Shown in pieces: positions 1 to 7,904 of a stretch of DNA of 58,438 nucleotides (positions are counted from its first letter, which is position 1; each line of letters opens with the position of its first letter). The notes under the pieces are model-generated. The model did no database searches. It saw nothing but the letters and a program-made list of their open reading frames with translations, and had not been told where the DNA came from. The stretch lies in contig JAKSNC010000010.1 in NCBI GenBank assembly GCA_024400195.1, forward strand, positions 1-58,438, read 5' to 3'. The translations under genes were made by a program, and so were the position numbers. Source of the stretch: Bacteroidales bacterium. GTDB taxonomy: Bacteria; Bacteroidota; Bacteroidia; Bacteroidales; F082.

Positions 1-6
1 TAATTG

Positions 7-55
7 AATTTGAATCAGTTACAGAGAATCTAAATTTAAGCTGTCAAAGTCAGGA
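7..55. repeat. Left copy of 49-bp terminal inverted repeat
   Basis: Bases 7-55 are the exact reverse complement of bases 58390-58438, the last 49 bases of the window. The left copy forms the last codons and stop of the truncated barrel gene. Six further bases (1-6) lie outside it. This may be a true inverted repeat, or an assembly or amplification chimera at the sequence end. Confidence 0.9.
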
Positions 56-327
56 GGAGCAACTAACCAACCTGTTGTTTTGAGGTTGTCGTCGCCACCA
101 TCGTCGTTTTTCTTGTAGTTAAAGCCTAATTCAAGACCGACACCCATTTTGTCATCAAGCATGTAGTTGACATTCGGACTTACATTTAACTGTAAGGTTT
201 TCAAGTCGCTACCTGTATCCGGTTTTGTTTTGTCATAACCGACACCGACAGAACCTCCGATTGAGAATTGAGCTTGGCAGAATGCCGCAGCAGCCAAAAG
301 GCACATGGTAAAAATTACTTTTTTCAT
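19..327 (-). CDS. Outer-membrane beta-barrel protein, 3' truncated
   Basis: The 102-residue product begins with a signal peptide (about residues 1-19, ending in CQAQ). Alternating beta-strand sequence of an 8- or 10-strand barrel follows, such as FSIGGSVGVGYD and MGVGLELGFNY. Such porins usually run to about 170-220 residues, so only the first half is present. The last ten codons and the stop come from the 49-bp sequence that recurs inverted at the other window end. The natural C-terminus with its terminal aromatic residue is therefore missing. I infer that the frame was joined to foreign sequence, either by rearrangement or by an assembly error. A -7 box lies 41 bases upstream. The exact family is not recognisable. 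Confidence 0.65.
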   Translation of the reverse strand: MKKVIFTMCLLAAAAFCQAQFSIGGSVGVGYDKTKPDTGSDLKTLQLNVSPNVNYMLDDKMGVGLELGFNYKKNDDGGDDNLKTTGWLVAPPDFDSLNLDSL

Positions 328-367
328 GATTTTAAGTTTTTAGGTTAAACATTAAAAATTACTTCTG

Positions 368-375
368 CAAAGTTA
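368..375 (-). promoter_or_regulatory. -7 promoter box of barrel gene
   Basis: TAACTTTG on the minus strand matches the Bacteroidota -7 consensus TAnnTTTG and lies 41 bases upstream of the start codon at 327. Confidence 0.55.
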
Positions 376-414
376 GAAGTATGCAACTCTTAATGAAACT
401 CGAAAAACAAAAAG

Positions 415-2163
415 TTATGAACAGTTTTCAGCTACGAGTTCTGCGATGTCATTAACCTGAATATCAGTCTTTTTAGCGAAAGTCTTGAGGCACAGCGGAC
501 AGGCTGTCGCAATTTCGTCTGGATGATTGGCCATAAGATTTGCGAGCGACGAGTCGGTGACGGCATCGCGTTTGTCTTTCGACATCGTTATGGAACCGAG
601 ACTTCCGCCGCAGCAGACGCTCATATTTCTGTTTTGCGCCGCCTCGACTAAAACGCCGCAACTTTCAACAACGTGCCGCGGCTCGTCATAAATGCCGAAA
701 GGTCTTCCTAATTCGCACGGGTCGTGATAGACAATACGGCTTTTTGTTCTCGAAAGTTTAAGTTTTCCTTTGGAAATAATTTCATCAATATATTGTGAAT
801 GATGTTGAATTTCAATGTCTTCAAGCTGATATTCTTCTTTAAAGACTCGGTAGCAGATCGGGCACGAGACGACAAGTTTTCTCGCTCCGCTTTTCCTTAT
901 CATCTCCGTGTTTTTGGCAATCACGGCCTGAGCAGCATCCGTTTTTCCAGCCAAAAGCATAGGCCTTCCGCAGCAGATGCCGCCTTCCGAATCCATTATC
1001 TCATATCTCTCGCCGGCTTTCTCGAAAATCTTTTTCATAGACTTGATGATTCGCGGCGTCAGATGCGTCATGCAACCGGCAAAAAACAAGACTTTCTCAC
1101 CTTTTTCACAGATATTTTCCGAAATATCGACCTTGTTAAGATACGACAAGTCGGAAATCAGGTTTTCGGACTCGTTTTTTCTCAGATTCATTTTGAGGTC
1201 GCACGACTGTATCGCGACGGGACACACCGACACGCATTTTCCGCACATCAGGCAGACTTCCGCCATCTCGCGCATCTTTTCAGGGTCGTTTTTCCTCAGA
1301 TTTCTGATGAAATAAACCGACGTCATTCCGCTTTTCTCGTCATCGACGCTCATCGGGCACGCATCAATGCAGAGCCCGCAGCCCGGACACGAATACATCT
1401 CGGCGAGGGCGAATCCTTGGCGCGGACTTTTAGACTTGATGCCGGCGTTGCGAAGCAGAATAAGGAGCATCTCCGACGGAATGTGCATATAGCGCGTGAA
1501 TGGAAGAAGGAACATGAAAAGGCACAAATCGAGGCTGTAAAGCCACCAGAACACCATCAACTGTGTCGTTTCGGCGGCAAGCCTGAACGGGAAAATCGTC
1601 CAAAGAGCGATGCGGATGACGGAATCGGCAAAACCAAATTTCGTTATCCTCTTTACTCCGACGATGGTCGATTTAATCTTTTTCAAAAAGGCTGTCAAGA
1701 TGCCGCAGAGGATGAGGGCGAGGAAGAAATCCATCAGGAAGGCGAGTGTTTTTGCCGTGGGAGAAACAGCCTCAGGTGAGAAGAAACGGAAGAATATCGG
1801 CAGATACAATTTCGAGCCCAAATCTTGTGCGAATGAAAGATTATAATCATTAAACGGCTGTAATACAAACACTTCGATATGTCCGATGACGATTATCATG
1901 AACCAGCCGAAGGCTATTGCCGAGTGCATGAAGCCGAGGACGGGATTGCGTTTCCAGATTTTCACGTGGAGGAGGCAGTCGCAGAAAATGTCTCTGATAT
2001 TGCGCAAAAATGTTTGTGGTGTGACGAGTGAGACGAGTAATCTGCGGCGGTCGGAGTGCGGCATCTGCAAGATGACTCTGCCGAGCGCAGCGAGGCAGAA
2101 CATCAGAACGAACACCATACCGACGACGAAAGGGATAACAAATATGTCAAATGTCTTCATCAT
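415..2163 (-). CDS. Membrane-anchored HdrB2/HdrD-like Fe-S oxidoreductase
   Basis: The 582-residue product has three parts. Residues 1 to about 240 hold five or six membrane helices with histidines in FMHSAIAFGW, VIGHIEVF and RYMHIP, as in NarI/HdrE-like haem b anchors. Residues about 255-330 hold two 4Fe-4S motifs (CPGCGLCIDACP, CLMCGKCVSVCP). Residues about 350-580 hold two CCG domains (GICCGRP with SCPIC, and SVCCGGS with ACPLC) that bind noncubane clusters in HdrB/HdrD. It should pass electrons between membrane quinone and the soluble Hdr-like subunits encoded upstream. Its start overlaps the end of the preceding gene by 17 bases, indicating translational coupling. The physiological substrate is unknown. 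An FadF-like role, as an ETF:quinone carrier, is an alternative, but the neighbours favour an Hdr complex. Confidence 0.85.
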   Translation of the reverse strand: MMKTFDIFVIPFVVGMVFVLMFCLAALGRVILQMPHSDRRRLLVSLVTPQTFLRNIRDIFCDCLLHVKIWKRNPVLGFMHSAIAFGWFMIIVIGHIEVFVLQPFNDYNLSFAQDLGSKLYLPIFFRFFSPEAVSPTAKTLAFLMDFFLALILCGILTAFLKKIKSTIVGVKRITKFGFADSVIRIALWTIFPFRLAAETTQLMVFWWLYSLDLCLFMFLLPFTRYMHIPSEMLLILLRNAGIKSKSPRQGFALAEMYSCPGCGLCIDACPMSVDDEKSGMTSVYFIRNLRKNDPEKMREMAEVCLMCGKCVSVCPVAIQSCDLKMNLRKNESENLISDLSYLNKVDISENICEKGEKVLFFAGCMTHLTPRIIKSMKKIFEKAGERYEIMDSEGGICCGRPMLLAGKTDAAQAVIAKNTEMIRKSGARKLVVSCPICYRVFKEEYQLEDIEIQHHSQYIDEIISKGKLKLSRTKSRIVYHDPCELGRPFGIYDEPRHVVESCGVLVEAAQNRNMSVCCGGSLGSITMSKDKRDAVTDSSLANLMANHPDEIATACPLCLKTFAKKTDIQVNDIAELVAENCS

Positions 2164-2482
2164 GGCCTAAACATTTTGATATTGAAAGCAAAACATGTCT
2201 TGTGTTGATGCCTCTCGGACAAACGAGATAGCATTTTCCGCACAAGAGGCATCGTGAAGCCATTGCCAACGCCTCGTCGTCTTTTCCGCGCTGTAACATG
2301 AGTATCATTCTTCTGAGAGATACTTCGGCGTTTGCCCCCGCAGTGCAGGTCGCCGTACACGAGCCACACGACATGCAGATGGCGATGTCAGGCTCCGTCT
2401 TCTTCAAGGCATCAAATCTTTTCCGACTGACATCGTCCATCATGATATGAGAACTCGGCGATATGCTGAAACCAAAATTCAT
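2147..2482 (-). CDS. HdrC2-like 4Fe-4S ferredoxin-type subunit
   Basis: This 111-residue protein is little more than a two-cluster ferredoxin fold. The motifs are CMSCGSCTATC near residue 36 and CLLCGKCYLVCPRG near residue 82. In Hdr complexes HdrC relays electrons between the flavin subunit HdrA and the CCG subunit HdrB. It lies between the HdrA-like gene (10 bases upstream) and the membrane HdrB2-like gene, which it overlaps by 17 bases. This is the second HdrC-type gene of the operon. Later methionines (near residues 14-15) could be the true start, because the first 13 residues look nonconserved. Confidence 0.8.
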   Translation of the reverse strand: MNFGFSISPSSHIMMDDVSRKRFDALKKTEPDIAICMSCGSCTATCTAGANAEVSLRRMILMLQRGKDDEALAMASRCLLCGKCYLVCPRGINTRHVLLSISKCLGHDEDI

Positions 2483-2491
2483 AATTTTATA

Positions 2492-3454
2492 CTATTTTCG
2501 CCTCTTCAAAAATTCTACAATATCCAATACTGCCGCATCGGCGTTTGCTATCGTCTCCGGAAGTGTCATCGGCTGTATGGCTGTTCCGGCGACGAAAATT
2601 CCTTTTTCGTCAGTGATGTTCTGCTCGACGAAACCGTTTTTTGTGGCGATGAATCCGTCTTTGCGTTCCATTCCGCACATTAGGACGAGCAAATCTAAAG
2701 TCATCTTCAGCGGTTTGCCCAACAAAGTGTCTTCGGCTTTGATGACGAGACGTCCGTCTTTTGCTTCGGCTACCTCGCTGACACGTCCTCTGACGCATTT
2801 CACGCCGTAATCCTGCTGGGCTTTCAGATAAAGGTCTTCGTAACCTTTCCCGAACATCCTCAAATCCATGTAGAAGGTATAGACTTCAGATTCAGGGAAG
2901 GCTTCGCGCATCTCGCAGGCCTGTTTGAGGGCTGTCGCGCAGCACACTTTCGAGCAGTATGTGTTTCCGACTTTGATGTCGCGCGAGCCTACACAATGCA
3001 CAAAACCGATTTTCTTAGGATTATCAATTCGTCTGTCACTGCCCGTCTTGAAAAAACTCTCAAGTTCGGCGTTTGTGATGACGCGGTCGTAGATGCCGTA
3101 GCCGTATTCCTGTTTCTTTTCGGCTTTGAAGATGTCGAAACCTGTTGTGTCGAGGACGGCATCAGCCTGAATGACGGTGTTGTCGTCGAGTTTGATTTTG
3201 AAGATGTCGTTTTCGCGTTGTATTTCGGTTATTGTGTGGTTTGTCATCACTTCGACGCCGTTGATGTCGGAAAGGAGTCTGTCGAGAACGTCTTTGGCTT
3301 TTTGTCCGTCGGGGAAGAGGCGGTCCCACTGTGCGAGATGACCGCCGAGGGTGCTTTCGCGCTCTATGACGACGGTGTCGATGCCGTTTCTTTTGAGTCT
3401 TGATGCAGCACGCAGTCCCGCCGCGCCGCCACCTTTTATCACTACTTTGTTCAT
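2492..3454 (-). CDS. HdrA-like FAD oxidoreductase (short form)
   Basis: The protein starts with an FAD-binding Rossmann motif (VVIKGGGAAGLRAASRL) and a GGHLAQWD segment. It carries the HdrA signature CVGSRD ... YCSKVCCATALKQ and the following FYMDLRMFGKGYEDLY block. I start it at the second ATG (3454), which puts the glycine-rich loop at residues 7-13. A start at 3466 would add four residues. At about 320 residues it lacks the N-terminal ferredoxin domain and the C-terminal cluster domains of methanogen HdrA (about 650 residues). This matches the short HdrA of sulfur-oxidiser sHdr modules. It is expected to be the flavin core of the complex. Without the extra domains, classical flavin-based bifurcation with ferredoxin cannot be assumed. 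Confidence 0.85.
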   Translation of the reverse strand: MNKVVIKGGGAAGLRAASRLKRNGIDTVVIERESTLGGHLAQWDRLFPDGQKAKDVLDRLLSDINGVEVMTNHTITEIQRENDIFKIKLDDNTVIQADAVLDTTGFDIFKAEKKQEYGYGIYDRVITNAELESFFKTGSDRRIDNPKKIGFVHCVGSRDIKVGNTYCSKVCCATALKQACEMREAFPESEVYTFYMDLRMFGKGYEDLYLKAQQDYGVKCVRGRVSEVAEAKDGRLVIKAEDTLLGKPLKMTLDLLVLMCGMERKDGFIATKNGFVEQNITDEKGIFVAGTAIQPMTLPETIANADAAVLDIVEFLKRRK

Positions 3455-3479
3455 ATCGTCAAGCAAAGAGATTGCGTTT

Positions 3480-4550
3480 TTATTTAAACCTTATGTTTTG
3501 CGGCGCGGCGGGCGTTCCGAGTTCCTTGCCGTTCACGCCTTTATATTTCATTGCGGGGTCGTATGGTATCCCCATCTTGTCGAGAAGAGGCTCCACCGCG
3601 ACCTGATGCAGCTGCAGCCCGAGATCCCACGGATTATATCCGAACACGAGTCCGGCTACTTCTTCGTAAGTCAGGACGGGAATGCCGAAACCGTTTTCGC
3701 CGTACGTCTTGCCGGTCTGTTCCGCCACGACGTACTGCCATCTGTCGAGGAAATACGGACAACCCGGGCAGTTCGTTATGATGAAGTCGGGTTTATAAGG
3801 CTCCATCGACTCAAATTTTTTGTAAGTGTTTGAAAGAGAATATCCTCTGTTGGCCTGCACAAAATATTGACGAAATCCGAATCCGCAGCACTGTCGTCTC
3901 TCGGGATAATCAATCACTTCGCCGCCCCAGGCCTCAATCATTCCGGCCAAAACGTAAGGATATTCGGCTCCGCCTACACCTTTCGACGGAAACATCTTCG
4001 CATAATGGCATCCGATGTGCTCAACGACCCTCAAAGGTCGGCCCGTCTTCGCCTCGACAAGTCGGAACATGGCTTTTGCGGCTATCTCGTTGCGGAATTT
4101 ATAGATGATGTCGCTCGCATGCGCAAGATATTTCGGTTTGACGAGTTCTTTTCTGCACGAATCCCACAAGAACTGGCGTATCTTGGCCTCAAGTTCGGGA
4201 AATTCGCGCCACGTTTCGAGTGTCTCGGTGTAGCATCCGAACGACGTGATGCAGGAACAGACGTAGTTTTCGTAGCCGCTCTCGTGCATCAGCGCAAACT
4301 GTCGGGCTATTATCGTCATCGCCGTCTCCTGCGGAATGGCGTCGCTGTGATAGGCAATGCCGCCGCACGTGGTGTGATACGGATTCTCGAAGAAGTCTTT
4401 CCCGAGTTTGTTTCTCGTTATGTCTAAAAAAACCACTTCCGAAGCCGGAAAGAACGACTGTCTGATGCAGCTTCTGACGTAGAAATAATGGTCGTCGGGG
4501 ATTTCTTTCTGATAATCAGCCCATATCTTCTGTTTTCCTTCAATAATCAT
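3480..4550 (-). CDS. HdrB-like CCG-domain subunit
   Basis: The 356-residue soluble protein has two cysteine-rich regions. A C-terminal canonical CCG domain has HIGCHYAKMF, then RQCCGFGFRQY, then TNCPGCPYF. An N-terminal variant has SCIRQ, TCGGIAYHS and CSCITSFGCY. In HdrB these cysteines hold noncubane 4Fe-4S clusters that reduce a disulfide or persulfide. The gene lies 3 bases after the HdrC-like gene and 13 bases before HdrA, in the C1-B1-A order of sHdr operons. No membrane segment is present. I infer the disulfide-reducing or thiol-oxidising catalytic subunit; the natural thiol is not identifiable from sequence. Confidence 0.85.
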   Translation of the reverse strand: MIIEGKQKIWADYQKEIPDDHYFYVRSCIRQSFFPASEVVFLDITRNKLGKDFFENPYHTTCGGIAYHSDAIPQETAMTIIARQFALMHESGYENYVCSCITSFGCYTETLETWREFPELEAKIRQFLWDSCRKELVKPKYLAHASDIIYKFRNEIAAKAMFRLVEAKTGRPLRVVEHIGCHYAKMFPSKGVGGAEYPYVLAGMIEAWGGEVIDYPERRQCCGFGFRQYFVQANRGYSLSNTYKKFESMEPYKPDFIITNCPGCPYFLDRWQYVVAEQTGKTYGENGFGIPVLTYEEVAGLVFGYNPWDLGLQLHQVAVEPLLDKMGIPYDPAMKYKGVNGKELGTPAAPQNIRFK

Positions 4551-4553
4551 AGC

Positions 4554-5249
4554 TTACTGATTCAAATGATGGCCGTTGTCGGCGTGATACACTTCCTCAA
4601 AATACTCATCTTGACTAAGACCGCGTTTCTCGGCTTCGTCGGCTGCATCGGCAAAAATCTTGTCCATCAACTCGGTTGCTCCAGTCACGTCGAAAATCTT
4701 CTTCAGCTGGTCGAGGCTTTCCTGCGGAATCTTTCTAAGTCCGCCCGGGCCGTCGCCGTCGAGGTTTGAACCGAGACGGCGGTGTATCTCGTCTAAGTTG
4801 TTGTTAGTCCATTCGCCGACGGTGCCGAATTCGGGATGATGAGCATAGTCGAAATTACGCGGATAGATACAGTAACCATGCTCAAGAATATTGGTACACA
4901 AGTCTTTAACGAGGACGTATTGTTGTCGTCCTTTTTCAGAATTGAGATAAAGACCGGTCTTCATCGAGAGTTTGCGGAGAGCCATCACGACAAGTCCGGG
5001 AGCATTGCCGCGCGGACATCTCGTGACGCACGACATACATTCGCCGCAATACCATATCGTATCGCTTTTCAGCAGTTCCTCAATCTCGGCGTCGTCCTTT
5101 CGCGCAACGACGTTGACGATGTTCTTTGGATTGTATTTGTAAAATTCGGCCGCCGGACATACGGCAGTACAGACACCGCAGTTCATACAGGCCTTCAGAC
5201 CTTCTTTTATGCGGTAGTCCTTCTCAAGTTCGTCAAAATACTTTCCCAT
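4554..5249 (-). CDS. HdrC-like 4Fe-4S subunit (first gene of hdr operon)
   Basis: The 231-residue protein carries two 4Fe-4S motifs, CMNCGVCTAVCP near residue 21 and CGECMSCVTRCPRG near residue 67, followed by a helical C-terminal region. I chose the ATG at 5249 (MGKYFDELEKDYRIKEG) over the one at 5294. The upstream -7 box at 5296-5303 would put the transcription start near 5288, inside a longer reading. It is the first gene of a minus-strand operon of five with gaps of at most 13 bases. Its expected role is to carry electrons between HdrA and HdrB. Confidence 0.82.
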   Translation of the reverse strand: MGKYFDELEKDYRIKEGLKACMNCGVCTAVCPAAEFYKYNPKNIVNVVARKDDAEIEELLKSDTIWYCGECMSCVTRCPRGNAPGLVVMALRKLSMKTGLYLNSEKGRQQYVLVKDLCTNILEHGYCIYPRNFDYAHHPEFGTVGEWTNNNLDEIHRRLGSNLDGDGPGGLRKIPQESLDQLKKIFDVTGATELMDKIFADAADEAEKRGLSQDEYFEEVYHADNGHHLNQ

Positions 5250-5295
5250 AAAAATGTAAAACGATATATAGTAAACTATTTTACTTTTTCGCACG

Positions 5296-5303
5296 CAAAG
5301 TTA
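5296..5303 (-). promoter_or_regulatory. -7 promoter box of hdr-like operon
   Basis: TAACTTTG on the minus strand, 47 bases upstream of the chosen hdrC start. It is the only such box in front of the five minus-strand genes and supports one operon. Confidence 0.55.
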
Positions 5304-5348
5304 CGAAAAATGGCAAAAGTACCTTAATACGTCTTGGAAAATAAGTCT

Positions 5349-5356
5349 TATCTTTG
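5349..5356 (+). promoter_or_regulatory. -7 promoter box of pth
   Basis: TATCTTTG, 13 bases before the pth start at 5370. It is divergent from the hdr promoter, so both genes read from the same short gap. No clear -33 element is visible. Confidence 0.5.
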
Positions 5357-5369
5357 CAAAAAAAATTAC

Positions 5370-5933
5370 ATGAAATTTCTGATTGCCTGTTTGGGAAATA
5401 TCGGTGCCGAATATGATGAGACGCGTCACAACGTTGGTTTCAAAGTCGCCGACAAACTTGCGAAAGACCTTGACGCGACGTTCACTTTAGGCCGCCTCGC
5501 GATGACTGCCGAGATGCGTTTCAAAGGACGGATTCTGCGCGTGATAAAGCCTACGACGTTTATGAATCTCAGCGGAAAAGCCGTCAAATACTGGGCTTCG
5601 CAGGAAGATGTCCCGACGGAGAACATCATTGTGGTTTGCGACGACATTGCTATTCCGGTCGGCACGATAAGGCTGAAGACTAAAGGCAGCGACGGCGGTC
5701 ACAACGGACTCGCGAACATTATTGAAAGCCTTGGTACTGTTGACTTCTCGAGGATTCGCGTCGGCATAGGAAACGACTTCCCGAAAGGAAGACAGATTGA
5801 CTACGTTCTCGGCAAATGGAAACCGTCGGAGATTGATATGATTGAACAAAAAACCGACATCGCGGTCGAGATGATAAAGTCGTTCGTGACGCAGGGCGCG
5901 CAGATGACAATGTCGCAATATAACAACAAATAA
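5370..5933 (+). CDS. pth: Peptidyl-tRNA hydrolase
   Basis: Pth releases tRNA from peptidyl-tRNA that drops off ribosomes. The 187-residue product starts MKFLIACLGNIGAEYDETRHNVGF. It has the active-site Asn10 and His20 and the conserved TFMNLSGKAV, CDDIAIPVG and GGHNGLANI blocks. Length and motifs are those of a complete bacterial Pth. The ATG at 5370 is used because an earlier in-frame ATG at 5334 lies upstream of the -7 box. The next gene begins 10 bases after the stop, so the hemerythrin and regulator genes may share its transcript. Confidence 0.95.
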   Translation: MKFLIACLGNIGAEYDETRHNVGFKVADKLAKDLDATFTLGRLAMTAEMRFKGRILRVIKPTTFMNLSGKAVKYWASQEDVPTENIIVVCDDIAIPVGTIRLKTKGSDGGHNGLANIIESLGTVDFSRIRVGIGNDFPKGRQIDYVLGKWKPSEIDMIEQKTDIAVEMIKSFVTQGAQMTMSQYNNK

Positions 5934-5942
5934 CTGATTATC

Positions 5943-6635
5943 ATGGAAAATATATTCACTGAAAATATGAAGATGGCGGAACTGATATTCGCTAATCCCA
6001 AGTTGCTGCTTGTCTTCTCGCATTTCAACATGGGACTCGGCTTCGGGGAACGCAGCGTCGGAGAAGTGTGCCGACAAAACGGAATCGCACCGCTCTTCTT
6101 TCTGCTTATCTGCAAAATATATACTGATAATGAATATGTTCCGAGTAACGAGGATATGAAGTCGGTGAATATAAACGACCTTTTTTCATACCTCAAGAAA
6201 TCACATCTTTATTATATCGAAGAAAAAATTCCGCACATCGAAAGACATCTCGACATAATCATCAAGTCGTGCGACAAAAAATACGGCGATTTGATAGGCA
6301 GATTCTTCGGCGAATATAAGGTTGAAATGCTCAAACATTTTGATTATGAGGAAGAAACTGTCTTTCCATACATCAAATCACTTTGTGAGAAGAAAAACTC
6401 CGGCGCTTATTCCATTTCTGACTTCAAACGCAAGCACAACAATATCGATGAGAAACTCGGCGACCTGATGAACATTCTCGTTAAGTATCTGCCTTCGGGC
6501 GGCTTCGAGATGGAACGCATTGAGATTTCTTTCGACATAATACAGCTTTCGCAGGACTTGTCGAGTCATTCGCTCGTTGAAGACAGGCTGCTCATTCCGT
6601 TTGTGGAACTAATGGAGGATGGTTCTATAAATTGA
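5943..6635 (+). CDS. Hemerythrin-like domain protein (RIC/YtfE-like)
   Basis: The 230-residue helical protein has spaced His and Glu residues of a diiron hemerythrin-like bundle: SHLYYIEEKIPHIERHL (about 86-102), LKHFDYEEETVFPY (about 131-144), RKHNNIDEKL (about 163-172) and SSHSLVEDRLLIPF (about 206-219). The N-terminal 70 residues have no cysteine-pair ScdA domain that I recognise. Family members repair Fe-S clusters damaged by NO or oxidants, or sense O2/NO. The neighbouring regulator starts 6 bases after its stop, suggesting that the diiron protein is a sensor or an effector of that regulator. Nearby Fe-S-rich Hdr genes make an Fe-S protection role plausible, but that is inference. Confidence 0.75.
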   Translation: MENIFTENMKMAELIFANPKLLLVFSHFNMGLGFGERSVGEVCRQNGIAPLFFLLICKIYTDNEYVPSNEDMKSVNINDLFSYLKKSHLYYIEEKIPHIERHLDIIIKSCDKKYGDLIGRFFGEYKVEMLKHFDYEEETVFPYIKSLCEKKNSGAYSISDFKRKHNNIDEKLGDLMNILVKYLPSGGFEMERIEISFDIIQLSQDLSSHSLVEDRLLIPFVELMEDGSIN

Positions 6636-6641
6636 ACGACT

Positions 6642-7223
6642 ATGAAAAACTTTAGAATACTAATCGTCGAACCGTCGGAAATTGTAGCGGAAGGTCTGAA
6701 GGGCATCATCGGAGGGAGCACGCGCATTGAAGACGTATGCTGTATCGGAGACGTGACGCGTCTTGAAGAGAAAATATTGTCATTTAAACCTAATATCGTC
6801 ATTATCAATCCTTTATTTGTGAAATTTTCTGAAAAAGGAAACTTGAAGAATATTGTTTTCTCGTCGAAATTCTTCACTATGGCGATACAGACTTCGTACA
6901 TCGAACCGCAGATGCTCAGGAGTTTCGCCGAAGTGATAGAACTCGGCGACGACAGGCAGAGGATTATTGGCAAACTCTTCGGGATAATGAACCGCGAAAT
7001 TGAGAAGAAGGAAAACGACATCGAACTTTCGCGGCGTGAAAAAGATATCTTGGTGGAGATTGCTAAAGGCTTGACAAACAAGGAGATTTCGGAGAAACTT
7101 CATCTTTCTGTGAATACTGTCATGACGCACCGCAAAAACATCACGCGGAAGACGAACATCAAATCGGTATCAGGACTGACGGTTTACGCCTTGTTGAACG
7201 GTTTTGTTGACATCGACATCTGA
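6642..7223 (+). CDS. LuxR-type DNA-binding regulator with pseudo-receiver
   Basis: The 193-residue protein has a receiver-like N-terminus (FRILIVEPSEIVAEGLKG) and a C-terminal LuxR/NarL helix-turn-helix (LSRREKDILVEIAKGLTNKEIS, then LSVNTVMTHRKNI). The receiver is degenerate. The expected phospho-acceptor aspartate after strand 3 is replaced in NIVIINP, and the acidic pair after strand 1 is EP rather than DD. It is thus unlikely to be switched by ordinary phosphorylation. Its gene is 6 bases downstream of the hemerythrin-like gene, which may supply the signal. The 3' end overlaps the convergent DUF3109 gene by 40 bases. Confidence 0.8.
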   Translation: MKNFRILIVEPSEIVAEGLKGIIGGSTRIEDVCCIGDVTRLEEKILSFKPNIVIINPLFVKFSEKGNLKNIVFSSKFFTMAIQTSYIEPQMLRSFAEVIELGDDRQRIIGKLFGIMNREIEKKENDIELSRREKDILVEIAKGLTNKEISEKLHLSVNTVMTHRKNITRKTNIKSVSGLTVYALLNGFVDIDI

Positions 7224-7768
7224 TTACATAACCTTTTGTACCATTCGGCACCGAAGCAGCGTGTCAGCGGCTCTTTGAGGTATTTCCATAACGGGATGCC
7301 GTCTTTTTCGCCTTTCTTCACGGCGGCGCGGCAGACACTCCATTTGTGATAATCGACGTAGGTGAAACCGCCTTCTCGCCTCAGCCTCACCGGATAGAGA
7401 TGACAGCTCAGAGGTTTTCTGAAGTTTGTTTTGCCGCAAAGAAACGCCTTTTCAATGGCGCACAGAGCCGTCCCGTTGTCGTGAAAATACACGAAGGCAC
7501 ATTCGCGCCCGTCGATGATGGAAGTCACGAGTTCGCCATGGTCGTCGTAGTCGAAGATGTCGTTTTCCTCAATCTCGCGGATTCCTTCATCGCGCATATA
7601 CGGCTTTATGGCGTCGATATTCTCTTCTATCAGTCCTATCTCTTCCTCTGAAAGCGGTGCGCCGGCATCTCCTTCGATGCAGCAGGCCCCCATACAGCGC
7701 GGCAGGTCGCAGCAGAAACGCGCCTCCAAAAAGGCATCGGTCACAATAACGTCGTCAATGATAATCAT
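7184..7768 (-). CDS. DUF3109 family cysteine-rich protein
   Basis: The 194-residue protein has the family pattern CCDLPRCMGACCIEGDAGAPL near its N-terminus, a FVYFHDNGTALCAIE block and KPLSCHLYPVR. The cysteines probably bind metal or an Fe-S cluster, as in YkgJ-like zinc/iron-chelating proteins; the function is unknown. The start at 7768 is preferred to 7843 because a -7 box at 7787-7794 lies between them. It converges on and overlaps the LuxR-type gene by 40 bases. Confidence 0.8.
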   Translation of the reverse strand: MIIIDDVIVTDAFLEARFCCDLPRCMGACCIEGDAGAPLSEEEIGLIEENIDAIKPYMRDEGIREIEENDIFDYDDHGELVTSIIDGRECAFVYFHDNGTALCAIEKAFLCGKTNFRKPLSCHLYPVRLRREGGFTYVDYHKWSVCRAAVKKGEKDGIPLWKYLKEPLTRCFGAEWYKRLCNQMSMSTKPFNKA

Positions 7769-7786
7769 GATTTGAAAATAACGTCG

Positions 7787-7794
7787 CAAAAATA
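7787..7794 (-). promoter_or_regulatory. -7 promoter box of DUF3109 gene
   Basis: TATTTTTG on the minus strand, 19 bases upstream of the ATG at 7768. It supports that start over the one at 7843. Confidence 0.45.
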
Positions 7795-7848
7795 ACGCTT
7801 TTTTCCCTTTTTTCATGTAGTAAAAATTATGAAAGTCATACAAAAGCG

Positions 7849-7881
7849 TTGCGGCGGCTATCGCTAAAAATCGTATCTTTG
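7849..7881 (+). promoter_or_regulatory. Promoter of lpdA
   Basis: TTG at 7849-7851 and TATCTTTG at 7874-7881 are 25 bases apart start to start. That fits the Bacteroidota -33/-7 arrangement. The ATG follows at 7905. Confidence 0.6.
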
Positions 7882-7904
7882 CGCTTTATTCAAAAATCAA
7901 GCAA

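Noticed and set aside
7-55. Terminal inverted repeat of a single large transposon spanning the window
   Set aside because: The 58 kb between the copies is almost all housekeeping genes with no transposase. A chimera, contig-end repeat or invertible segment fits better.
799-1779. A 326-codon plus-strand ORF antisense to the membrane HdrB2/D gene
   Set aside because: Its product is rich in Arg/His with no family pattern. It lies wholly opposite a gene with clear Fe-S and CCG motifs, so it is a compositional shadow.
415-5249. Methanogenic heterodisulfide reductase
   Set aside because: HdrA lacks the extra cluster domains, and the genomic context is bacterial with Bacteroidota promoters. CoM-S-S-CoB chemistry is not supported.
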